Assembly (NCBI GenBank): GCA_947628325.1
Contig: CANQZL010000092.1
Coordinates: 1-6,602 of the forward strand
DNA length: 6,602 nucleotides
Source of the DNA: an uncultured Bacilli bacterium
Lineage (GTDB): Bacteria > Bacillota_I > Bacilli_A > RF39 > UBA660
Direction: 5' to 3'
A program made the translations under genes and the position numbers. Below the pieces are notes generated by a model. That model was not told the DNA's origin. It saw only the letters and a program-made list of their open reading frames with translations, and ran no database searches. Positions 1 to 5,159 of the stretch are shown in pieces (within the stretch, counting starts at the first letter, position 1; each line of letters opens with the position of its first letter).

Positions 1-1563
1 AATCAAATTCAATTTAAATTTTCAGTATTAAAAGAAGGTTTAACTAAGTTTGAAATAGATGCAGTTAATCAAAATGGGAATGTTGAGGATTCTTATTATA
101 CAAATGGTGATCCTATTGCTCAGTCATTTGCAGGAGTTACAGTAGATATAACTAAACCAAGTGATGATACATTTATAGGATATTTGGGAGTAGAAGGTTT
201 TACTATTTCACCAACGTTTAAAAAGACTACTTATGATTATAATTTAGTAGTTCCTCCAGAAACTACAGAAGTAACAATTACTGCTAAAAAAGGCGATAGT
301 AAACAAACTATTACGGGAACAGGAGTAAAAAAATTAAGTTATGGTTTAAATAGAGTAAGAGTTGTAGTAGAAGCTCAAAGTGGTTCATCAAGAACTTATC
401 AAATAATGATAAATAGAAAAGATAATAGAACGGGAGATACTAGTTTAAAAAGTATTCTTGTTACAAATACAAATATTGTTTATGAAGAAGGTAAGACCGA
501 ATATAATGCTACAGTTAGTAGAGATATTGATAGTATATTGATAACAGCTCAACCTAATGATCCTAATGCAATTGTAACAGGAACAGGAAGACAACAACTA
601 CAAATAGGTAAAAATACTTTTAAACTTTATGTGGAATCATCAGGTGGTAGAGAGTCGACTTATACAATTAATATAACAAGGTCAAATGAAGAAATTCAAA
701 GTGTTTCTCAAAGTAGTAAATTAAGATCTTTGAAAGTAAATAATTTAAGCCTTGATTTAAGTGGGGATAATAAAAAATTTATATATGGAGTTGCTAAAGA
801 GTATGCAACATTAAATATAGAGGCAATACCTGAAAGTAATACAGCAATAGTTGAAACTACAGGGAATAAAAATCTACTTTCAGGAGTTAATGTTATTACG
901 ATAAAAGTTACAGAGAATAATGATGAATTTACAGAGTATACTATTTTAGTTTATAAAAATCCTCAAGAAGCGACAGTAATTCAAAGTTTTGATAATATAA
1001 ATTTTGGATCTAACTTATTATATCAAGCTACTTTAAATGATTCACATATAGTACCTAGGAATGCTATTGAATTGTTAAAAGAAAGTGAAAAAAAACTATA
1101 TTATAATGTTATAGATATTTATGGAGGATTACTATATCAAATAGTTTTAAATAATACAGTTCCTTTGGAGGATATAGATGTTTCTTTTAATGAGATTGAA
1201 GGAAAAACAAATAATTATCAAACAAAATTACCAAAAGATTCACAAATATTACTTTATTTAGATGATGCTTTTGCTAATGATATGGATGTTAAAATATATT
1301 CATATGATGAAAATGGAGTATATAGTTTGGTTACTGAAGGTGCTAAAGTAACTAATGGATATATTAATTTTACTACTGATGGTAATCCATATTATGTAGT
1401 AACTTTAGAAGAATTAATTAAGCAAGAAAGTGCTATTGAGAAATTCTTTAATAATTTTAAATTTATTATTATTGGGGTAGTAATTCTAGTAATAGTAATT
1501 ATTATAATATTAAAAAAGAATAAAAAGAGTTCTAAAACTCCTAAAAATGAACCACTATATTAG
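1..1563 (+). CDS. Membrane-anchored surface protein with three cadherin-like beta-sandwich repeats (5' partial)
   Basis: The frame is open from base 1, so the true start lies upstream; the TTG at 184 is only an internal leucine codon. 520 residues are visible. Residues 1-59 look like the end of another beta-sandwich (a stretch containing FKFSVLKEGLTKFEIDA), possibly cohesin-like. Three repeats of about 80 residues follow (about 60-140, 147-227 and 240-319). Each has an L-x-V start, a T-x-Y-x-x-x-V motif, a G-x-x-x-L-x-x-G-x-N centre and an end like YTINITR, matching the cadherin-like beta-sandwich family (Pfam Cadherin-like, PF12733). Residues about 325-470 form a further beta-rich domain ending in GYINFTTDGNPYYVVTL, a pattern common at the ends of Gram-positive surface proteins. 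A hydrophobic helix (about 488-504) and a Lys-rich tail then anchor it, C terminus inside. There is no LPXTG sorting motif. A role in adhesion or as an extracellular scaffold is inferred; ligand and partners are unknown. The stop codon lies within the terminator hairpin. Confidence 0.85.
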   Translation, partial: NQIQFKFSVLKEGLTKFEIDAVNQNGNVEDSYYTNGDPIAQSFAGVTVDITKPSDDTFIGYLGVEGFTISPTFKKTTYDYNLVVPPETTEVTITAKKGDSKQTITGTGVKKLSYGLNRVRVVVEAQSGSSRTYQIMINRKDNRTGDTSLKSILVTNTNIVYEEGKTEYNATVSRDIDSILITAQPNDPNAIVTGTGRQQLQIGKNTFKLYVESSGGRESTYTINITRSNEEIQSVSQSSKLRSLKVNNLSLDLSGDNKKFIYGVAKEYATLNIEAIPESNTAIVETTGNKNLLSGVNVITIKVTENNDEFTEYTILVYKNPQEATVIQSFDNINFGSNLLYQATLNDSHIVPRNAIELLKESEKKLYYNVIDIYGGLLYQIVLNNTVPLEDIDVSFNEIEGKTNNYQTKLPKDSQILLYLDDAFANDMDVKIYSYDENGVYSLVTEGAKVTNGYINFTTDGNPYYVVTLEELIKQESAIEKFFNNFKFIIIGVVILVIVIIIILKKNKKSSKTPKNEPLY

Positions 1564-1578
1564 TGGTTTTTAATTTTT
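1550..1578 (+). terminator. Intrinsic terminator overlapping the end of the surface protein gene
   Basis: A perfect 8-bp stem, AACCACTA (1550-1557) with TAGTGGTT (1561-1568), closes a 3-nt loop and is followed by a T-rich run (TTTAATTTTT). The stop codon TAG (1561-1563) is the first part of the 3' arm, so the last codons double as terminator stem. Confidence 0.8.
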
Positions 1579-1600
1579 CTATAAAAAATGTTTTAAAAAA

Positions 1601-1625
1601 GGCAAAATTATTTACTTTTATTGCC
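1601..1625 (+). repeat. Short inverted repeat around the rel promoter -35 region
   Basis: GGCAA (1601-1605) and TTGCC (1621-1625) are inverted copies separated by 15 bases, with A and T runs outside them. They bracket the likely -35 element. This could be a repressor site or a small hairpin, but five-base arms can arise by chance in such AT-rich sequence. Confidence 0.3.
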
Positions 1626-1640
1626 ATTTTGTGGTATGAT
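1611..1640 (+). promoter_or_regulatory. Extended -10 sigma-A promoter of the rel gene
   Basis: TGGTATGAT (1632-1640) is an extended -10 (TG-n-TATGAT, one mismatch to TATAAT). A weak -35, TTTACT (1611-1616), lies 18 bases upstream of the hexamer. Predicted transcription start is near 1647, giving a leader of about 23 bases. The position just after a terminator and just before an isolated gene supports it. Confidence 0.6.
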
Positions 1641-1656
1641 TGTTACATATTTTTAT

Positions 1657-1672
1657 AGGGTGTGAAGTTATG
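1657..1672 (+). promoter_or_regulatory. Ribosome binding site fixing the rel start at 1670
   Basis: AGGGTG (1657-1662) lies 7 bases before ATG 1670-1672. The longer in-frame reading from TTG at 1640 would overlap the -10 box and lacks a Shine-Dalgarno sequence, so it is rejected. Confidence 0.75.
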
Positions 1673-3097
1673 ACTATAGAAGATGTAATTAAAGAAGTTG
1701 AAAAATATAATAAAGAAGAAGTTGAAGTAGTAAGAAAAGCTTATAAGGTAGCAGAGTATGCTCATCGTAATCAAAAACGTGAAAGTGGAGAACCTTATAT
1801 AATTCATCCTTTAAATGTTTGTATGAATTTGACGGCTTTTAAAGCAGATGGAGCTAGTTTATGTGCTGGATTATTACATGATGTTGTTGAAGATACTGAT
1901 TATACCCTAGAAAAAATAAAAGAAGAATTTGGAAGTGATGTTGCTTTCTTAGTAGATGGAGTTACTAAGTTAAGTAATATGCATTTTTCTTCTAAAGATG
2001 ATGAAAAAAATGCTAATATTAGAAGATTAATAAATAGTTTAAATGATGATGTGAGAATTATAATTATTAAGTTATGTGATCGTCTACATAATATGCAGAC
2101 CTTGTCTTATAAAGCACCTGAAAAACAACTAAGAAGTGCTGAAGAAACTTTAAATTTCTTTGTCCCACTTGCTTATTTTATAGGTGCTTTTAAATTAAAA
2201 TGTGCTTTAGAAGATTTGTGTTTTCTTTATTTAAATCCAGATAGTTATCAAGCTATTGAAAATAAAAGAGATGAAATAGATAAAAGTTATGAACAATGTC
2301 GTCTTGATGCTAGTAAAGAAGTAGAAAGAGTCTTAAAAGAAAATAAAATTAATTTTACATATCGAATAAAAATATTAAATACTTATCATCTTTATAAAAA
2401 ATTAAATAAAGGATATAAAGTAGAAAATATTCATGACTTAGTAAATTTTAAAATTATTTTAGATGATAATGAAGATCCTTACCGAGTATTAGGTCTTATT
2501 CATAGTATATATACACCTCTTAATAATAAATTTAAAGATTATATAGCTTGTCCTAAAACTAATATGTATCGTTCTTTACATACGACAGTTTTTGGTCCAG
2601 ATAATCATCTTATTCAATTTCAAATAAAAACTAAAACAATGGATGATATTAATACTATAGGACTTGCTGCTTATTGGAAACAATTTAAAGAAGAAGGCAA
2701 AGTAAAAATGCAACATGAATTAAAAATGAATTATCAGTTTTTTAATACTATTAAATCTTTAAATGATGTTGTAGAAAATGATGCTGACTTTATATCTCGT
2801 ATAAAAAAAGAAATATTCACTAGTAATATATATGTTTATAGTGTAAGAGGAGATATTGTGGAATTACCAGTTGGTTCTAGTGTAATAGACTTTGCTTATA
2901 AAATACATACTGATTTAGGAAATACTTTATATAAAGCTTATATAAATGGTAAAGAAGTAAACTTAATTCATAAGTTACAAAATAAAGATCGTATATTAAT
3001 TATTTCTAAAGAATCAGCTCATCCGCGTAAATCTTGGTTAAATCATGTAGTAACATCTACAGCTCGAAGAAATATAAGTAAATATTTTAAAAATTAA
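1670..3097 (+). CDS. rel: Short RelA/SpoT homologue: intact (p)ppGpp hydrolase, degenerate synthetase, TGS domain
   Basis: This cytoplasmic protein of 475 residues belongs to the RelA/SpoT family, which makes and degrades the alarmone (p)ppGpp. The N-terminal HD hydrolase domain (about 1-190) keeps the known catalytic and metal-binding residues: R37, H46, H70-D71, E74-D75 in LLHDVVEDT, and D137/N141 in KLCDRLHNMQTL. The synthetase domain (about 225-340) keeps D256, K296, N298, Y300 and H304. However, the catalytic Glu of the family's E-x-Q-I-R-T motif is Gln (QFQIKT, Q316), the GRPKH motif is unrecognisable near 231-245, NGYQS is NMYRS, and AAHW is AAYW. A TGS domain follows (about 385-447). 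The protein ends 24 residues after WLNHVV, without the helical, zinc-finger and ACT/RRM domains of full-length Rel (about 730-740 aa). The non-coding DNA downstream leaves no room for a frameshifted remainder. I infer a hydrolase-dominated enzyme; a weak synthetase is not excluded. It has its own promoter and terminator, so is probably monocistronic. Confidence 0.9.
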   Translation: MTIEDVIKEVEKYNKEEVEVVRKAYKVAEYAHRNQKRESGEPYIIHPLNVCMNLTAFKADGASLCAGLLHDVVEDTDYTLEKIKEEFGSDVAFLVDGVTKLSNMHFSSKDDEKNANIRRLINSLNDDVRIIIIKLCDRLHNMQTLSYKAPEKQLRSAEETLNFFVPLAYFIGAFKLKCALEDLCFLYLNPDSYQAIENKRDEIDKSYEQCRLDASKEVERVLKENKINFTYRIKILNTYHLYKKLNKGYKVENIHDLVNFKIILDDNEDPYRVLGLIHSIYTPLNNKFKDYIACPKTNMYRSLHTTVFGPDNHLIQFQIKTKTMDDINTIGLAAYWKQFKEEGKVKMQHELKMNYQFFNTIKSLNDVVENDADFISRIKKEIFTSNIYVYSVRGDIVELPVGSSVIDFAYKIHTDLGNTLYKAYINGKEVNLIHKLQNKDRILIISKESAHPRKSWLNHVVTSTARRNISKYFKN

Positions 3098-3100
3098 AGA

Positions 3101-3133
3101 AGAAGATATAAATTAATTTTATGTCTTTTTATT
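3101..3133 (+). terminator. AT-rich intrinsic terminator after rel
   Basis: AGATATAAA (3104-3112) pairs with TTTATGTCT (3118-3126, one G-T pair) around a 5-nt loop, followed by a T run (3127-3130, then ATT). The stem extends outward by A-T and G-T pairs. It is low in GC, so probably weaker than the others here. Confidence 0.6.
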
Positions 3134-3143
3134 ATGTAATATT

Positions 3144-3172
3144 CAATATTTAGGACATTTATGCATACATTA
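3144..3172 (+). promoter_or_regulatory. Possible mother-cell sigma (sigma E / sigma K type) promoter of cotE
   Basis: CATACATTA (3164-3172) fits the B. subtilis sigma E -10 pattern CATACA-H-T and also the sigma K pattern CATAnnnTA. A sigma E-like -35, CAATATT (3144-3150, one mismatch), lies 13 bases upstream, slightly closer than usual. The predicted start near 3178 would put the Shine-Dalgarno sequence at the extreme 5' end of the transcript, which weakens the call. In B. subtilis cotE is transcribed from sigma E and sigma K promoters. Confidence 0.4.
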
Positions 3173-3176
3173 AATT

Positions 3177-3192
3177 AGAGGTGAATAAAATG
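3177..3192 (+). promoter_or_regulatory. Ribosome binding site fixing the cotE start at 3190
   Basis: AGAGGTG (3177-3183) is 6 bases before ATG 3190. The in-frame GTG at 3181 is part of this Shine-Dalgarno sequence and so is not the start. The resulting N terminus, MSNYKEIVTK, lines up with the start of known CotE proteins. Confidence 0.85.
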
Positions 3193-3732
3193 TCTAATTA
3201 TAAAGAAATAGTAACTAAAACAATTATTGGAAAGGGTCGTAAAACTTCACAAAATAATTATTCTTTAACGCCAGAAAATACCCCTAATACAGTTTTAGGA
3301 TGTTGGGTTATTAATCATAACTTTAGTGGGACTAATAATAAAAATGAAGTAGATATAAAGGGTTCTTTTGATATTAATGTATGGTATTCTTATGATAATG
3401 ATTCTAAAACGGCTGTTACAACAAGAAATTTTACTTATAGTGATGTAATGCGTTTAAGAGTAAAAGATATGGAAGCTTTATCTAACAATAATGAGATAAT
3501 TGTTAGAAGTTTAAAACAACCTACAGTTCAAGATGTTAAAATAAAAGGTAATGAAGTTTATCTAAATATTGAAAAAGAATTGGGAGTAGAAATAGTTGGG
3601 GAAGGTAAAGTGAAGATAGCTATTGAAGATGATGAACTCCCATGGGATGATATTTATGAAGAAGAATCAAAAGTAGATAATGTAAATGAAGAATATATCG
3701 AAGAAACAAAAACAGAAACTACTACAGAGTAA
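3190..3732 (+). CDS. cotE: Outer spore coat morphogenetic protein CotE
   Basis: The 180-residue product matches CotE (181 aa in B. subtilis) along its whole length. The N terminus MSNYKEIVTK...GKGRK resembles the B. subtilis MSEYREIITK...AKGRK. The block LGCWVINH (36-43) corresponds to LGGWIINH, and DINVWYSY (61-68) is identical to the family motif. EIIVRSLKQP (102-111) corresponds to EVIAKVLQQP, and EIVGEGKV (134-141) to EVVGETKV. The C-terminal tail from about 146 is very acidic, as in the family. In Bacillus, CotE is made in the mother cell, recruited to the forespore surface through SpoIVA-dependent coat assembly, and directs assembly of the outer coat. Its presence implies this organism or a recent ancestor forms endospores. 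It appears to be a single-gene unit between two terminators, with rel upstream and rpsP downstream; neither neighbour is a sporulation gene. Identification rests on motif recall, not a database search, but the match is long and collinear. Confidence 0.93.
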   Translation: MSNYKEIVTKTIIGKGRKTSQNNYSLTPENTPNTVLGCWVINHNFSGTNNKNEVDIKGSFDINVWYSYDNDSKTAVTTRNFTYSDVMRLRVKDMEALSNNNEIIVRSLKQPTVQDVKIKGNEVYLNIEKELGVEIVGEGKVKIAIEDDELPWDDIYEEESKVDNVNEEYIEETKTETTTE

Positions 3733-3741
3733 TTGAAAAAT

Positions 3742-3783
3742 GATAGTGTCAACTAATTATGGTTGACATATATCTTTTTTTTT
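3742..3783 (+). terminator. cotE terminator overlapping the rpsP promoter
   Basis: TGTCAAC (3747-3753) pairs perfectly with GTTGACA (3762-3768) around an 8-nt loop. After a small internal bulge, an outer stem of GATA (3742-3745) with TATC (3771-3774) continues it. Nine T residues (3775-3783) follow directly. The 3' arm contains TTGACA, the -35 box of the next promoter. Confidence 0.75.
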
Positions 3784-3791
3784 GGTATATT
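3763..3791 (+). promoter_or_regulatory. Strong sigma-A promoter of rpsP-khpA
   Basis: A perfect -35, TTGACA (3763-3768), and a -10, TATATT (3786-3791, one mismatch), are separated by the optimal 17 bases. The start should fall near 3798, leaving a leader of only about 22 bases. This is the best sigma-A match in the window, as expected for a ribosomal protein gene. Confidence 0.88.
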
Positions 3792-3805
3792 AAGAGCGCT
3801 AGATG

Positions 3806-3822
3806 AAGGAGGGAATATTATG
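3806..3822 (+). promoter_or_regulatory. Strong ribosome binding site fixing the rpsP start at 3820
   Basis: AAGGAGG (3806-3812) is 7 bases before ATG 3820. The longer reading from TTG 3763 would begin inside the -35 box and is not real. Confidence 0.9.
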
Positions 3823-4095
3823 GCAGTTAAAATAAGACTTAAAAGAGGCGGAGCTAAACAAAGACCTTTTTATAGAATTGTAGCTTCTGACTCACGTAAT
3901 CCTAGAGATGGAAGATTTATTGAAACACTTGGAACTTATAATCCAATTCCTGCAAATTATGAATTAACTATCGATGAAGAAAAAGCTCTTTATTGGTTAA
4001 GTAAAGGAGCTCAACCTACTGATACAGTAAGAAGTTTACTTAGCAAAAAAGGCATAATGAAAAAATATAGTGAATCTAAAAAAAAGGGTGAGTAG
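3820..4095 (+). CDS. rpsP: 30S ribosomal protein bS16
   Basis: The 91-residue product is a full-length bS16, a small-subunit protein that binds 16S rRNA and helps assemble the 30S body. The N terminus, [20 protein letters not shown], is the family signature. It is followed by [22 protein letters not shown] (residues about 21-42) and the typical [16 protein letters not shown] segment (58-73). The C-terminal tail is basic. It is the first gene of a two-gene operon: the stop is two bases before the khpA start, and the khpA Shine-Dalgarno lies within the end of rpsP. The rpsP-khpA pairing is common in Firmicutes, but rimM, trmD and rplS, which often follow, are not here. Base composition is slightly less AT-rich than the neighbours, as usual for a highly expressed gene. 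Confidence 0.98.
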   Translation: MAVKIRLKRGGAKQRPFYRIVASDSRNPRDGRFIETLGTYNPIPANYELTIDEEKALYWLSKGAQPTDTVRSLLSKKGIMKKYSESKKKGE

Positions 4096-4097
4096 TT

Positions 4098-4343
4098 ATG
4101 GAATTAAAAGAATTTGCTGAGTACTTAGTAAAAAGTATCGCTAAAGAACCAGATATGGTTAGTGTTCAACAATTTGGTGGTGAAGAAGATTCAACTATCC
4201 TAGAAATTATTGTTCATGAGAGCGATATGGGAGCAGTAATTGGACGTAATGGTAAAATGGCAAATGCTATACGTACTTTAGTTCAAGCTCATGCCTATAT
4301 ATTAGGGTTAAATAAAGTAAAAATAAATATTGATTCATTCTAA
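4098..4343 (+). CDS. khpA: KH-domain RNA-binding protein KhpA (YlqC family)
   Basis: This 81-residue protein consists of a single KH domain, the normal KhpA length. The RNA-contacting G-x-x-G loop is visible as GRNG (49-52) within GAVIGRNGKMANAIRTL, followed by the helix VQAHAYILG and a final strand KVKINI. KhpA typically pairs with the KH/R3H protein KhpB (Jag/EloR) to bind many RNAs, and in pneumococcus influences cell elongation and division. A Shine-Dalgarno-like AGGGTG (4085-4090) lies 7 bases before the ATG and inside rpsP, so translation is probably coupled. The gene after rpsP in B. subtilis (ylqC) is the same family, which supports the call. The operon ends here, because a strong terminator starts at the stop codon. 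Confidence 0.95.
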   Translation: MELKEFAEYLVKSIAKEPDMVSVQQFGGEEDSTILEIIVHESDMGAVIGRNGKMANAIRTLVQAHAYILGLNKVKINIDSF

Positions 4344-4375
4344 ATATGCTTAAACTTAAGCATATTTTTAATTTG
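4342..4375 (+). terminator. Strong intrinsic terminator after khpA
   Basis: AAATATGCTTA (4342-4352) pairs perfectly with TAAGCATATTT (4357-4367) around an AACT loop, giving an 11-bp stem followed by TTAATTTG. The khpA stop TAA (4341-4343) runs into the 5' arm. Confidence 0.85.
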
Positions 4376-4400
4376 TAATAATATTATACCTTTTTGTTTC

Positions 4401-4429
4401 TTGCCTTTAATAACTTATAATAGTATAAT
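4401..4429 (+). promoter_or_regulatory. Sigma-A promoter of the uppS-cdsA-rseP operon
   Basis: A perfect -10, TATAAT (4424-4429), lies 17 bases after a -35-like TTGCCT (4401-4406, 4 of 6). A second TATAAT at 4416-4421 has only 9 bases to that -35 and is less likely. The start should be near 4436, leaving a leader of about 16 bases. Confidence 0.75.
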
Positions 4430-4437
4430 CATATAAG

Positions 4438-4454
4438 AAGGATTGATTAGAGTG
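4438..4454 (+). promoter_or_regulatory. Ribosome binding site favouring the GTG start of uppS
   Basis: AAGGA (4438-4442) is 9 bases before GTG 4452. The in-frame TTG at 4443 touches the Shine-Dalgarno sequence and could not be used efficiently. Confidence 0.7.
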
Positions 4455-5159
4455 GGAAAATATTATCCAAAACATGTTGCAATAATTTTAGATGGAAATA
4501 GAAGATGGGCAAGAGAACATAATTTGCCACAATTAAAAGGACATCAAAGAGGTTTTGAAAATATTCGTGATTTAACACCATATATTATAGATAAAGGGGT
4601 TAAAGTATTGAGTGTTTTTGCTTTTTCTACGGAAAATTTTAAACGTAGTGAAGAAGAAGTTAAATATTTAATGGATCTTTTTGTTAATTGGTTTAAAAAA
4701 GAATGTGAAAAAATACATAAAGAAGATATTAAAGTTGTTTTTTCAGGACGTCGTGAAAATTTAAGAGAAGATGTTTTAGAAGCAATGGACTATATTACAG
4801 AGAAGACTAAAGATAATAAAAAAGGTATTTTTAATATTTGTTTAAATTATGGTGGGCAACAAGAAATAGCTGATGCTTGTAAGAAAATGGCTTTAGAAGT
4901 TAAAGATGGTAAATTAGATGTTAATGATATAGATGAAAAAACAATGTATAAATATATGTATAATGAACTTCCACCAATAGATTTTATGATTAGAACTAGT
5001 GGGGAAGAAAGAATAAGTAATTTTATGATTTATGAATTGTCTTATTCAGAAATGTATTTTACTTCAACTAAATTTCCTGATTTTGATCGTGAAGAATTTG
5101 AAAAAGCGATTGATGAATATAATAAAAGAGATCGTCGATTTGGAGGTAATACTAAGTGA
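4452..5159 (+). CDS. uppS: Undecaprenyl diphosphate synthase (cis-prenyltransferase)
   Basis: UppS adds eight isopentenyl units in cis to farnesyl diphosphate, making the C55 lipid carrier used for peptidoglycan and other wall polymers. It acts as a dimer at the inner face of the membrane. From the GTG at 4452 the protein has 235 residues, normal for the family. It shows HVAIILDGNRRWA (8-20, with the Mg-binding Asp at 14), H31, FAFSTENF (56-63), LNYGG (131-135) and RTSGEERISNF (181-191). The late block is ELSYSEMYFT (195-204), ending with an Asp-rich PDFD (209-212). Some usually conserved positions differ: MIYELSYSE replaces the common LLWQLAYSE, which looks like lineage drift rather than loss of function. 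It is first in an envelope operon, and its TGA overlaps the GTG of cdsA by four bases (GTGA), implying coupled translation. Confidence 0.97.
   Translation: MGKYYPKHVAIILDGNRRWAREHNLPQLKGHQRGFENIRDLTPYIIDKGVKVLSVFAFSTENFKRSEEEVKYLMDLFVNWFKKECEKIHKEDIKVVFSGRRENLREDVLEAMDYITEKTKDNKKGIFNICLNYGGQQEIADACKKMALEVKDGKLDVNDIDEKTMYKYMYNELPPIDFMIRTSGEERISNFMIYELSYSEMYFTSTKFPDFDREEFEKAIDEYNKRDRRFGGNTK
5142..5158 (+). promoter_or_regulatory. Ribosome binding site of cdsA inside uppS
   Basis: GGAGGT (5142-5147) lies 8 bases before GTG 5156 and is made from the uppS codons for Phe-Gly-Gly-Asn. It supports the GTG start and the overlapping GTGA junction. Confidence 0.85.

Noticed and set aside
184..186. TTG as the start of the surface protein
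   Set aside because: The reading frame is open and protein-like all the way to base 1, and there is no Shine-Dalgarno sequence before this TTG.
5..1500. Mobile element or repeat-expansion origin for the repetitive surface gene
   Set aside because: The repeats are similar only at protein level and not as DNA, and there is no transposase, terminal inverted repeat or target duplication in the window.
1640..1669. Ten extra N-terminal residues for the Rel protein from TTG 1640
   Set aside because: This start overlaps the -10 box and lies upstream of the predicted transcript start; ATG 1670 has a proper ribosome binding site.
3763..3819. Nineteen-residue N-terminal extension of bS16 from TTG 3763
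   Set aside because: It would begin in the -35 box and is not part of any bS16; ATG 3820 follows a strong AAGGAGG.
4416..4421. First TATAAT upstream of uppS as the main -10
   Set aside because: Only 9 bases separate it from the TTGCCT -35; the second TATAAT (4424-4429) has the correct 17-base spacing.
4344..4451. Possible riboswitch or small RNA in the khpA-uppS gap
   Set aside because: The gap is explained by a terminator hairpin and a promoter; the remaining bases show no further structure.
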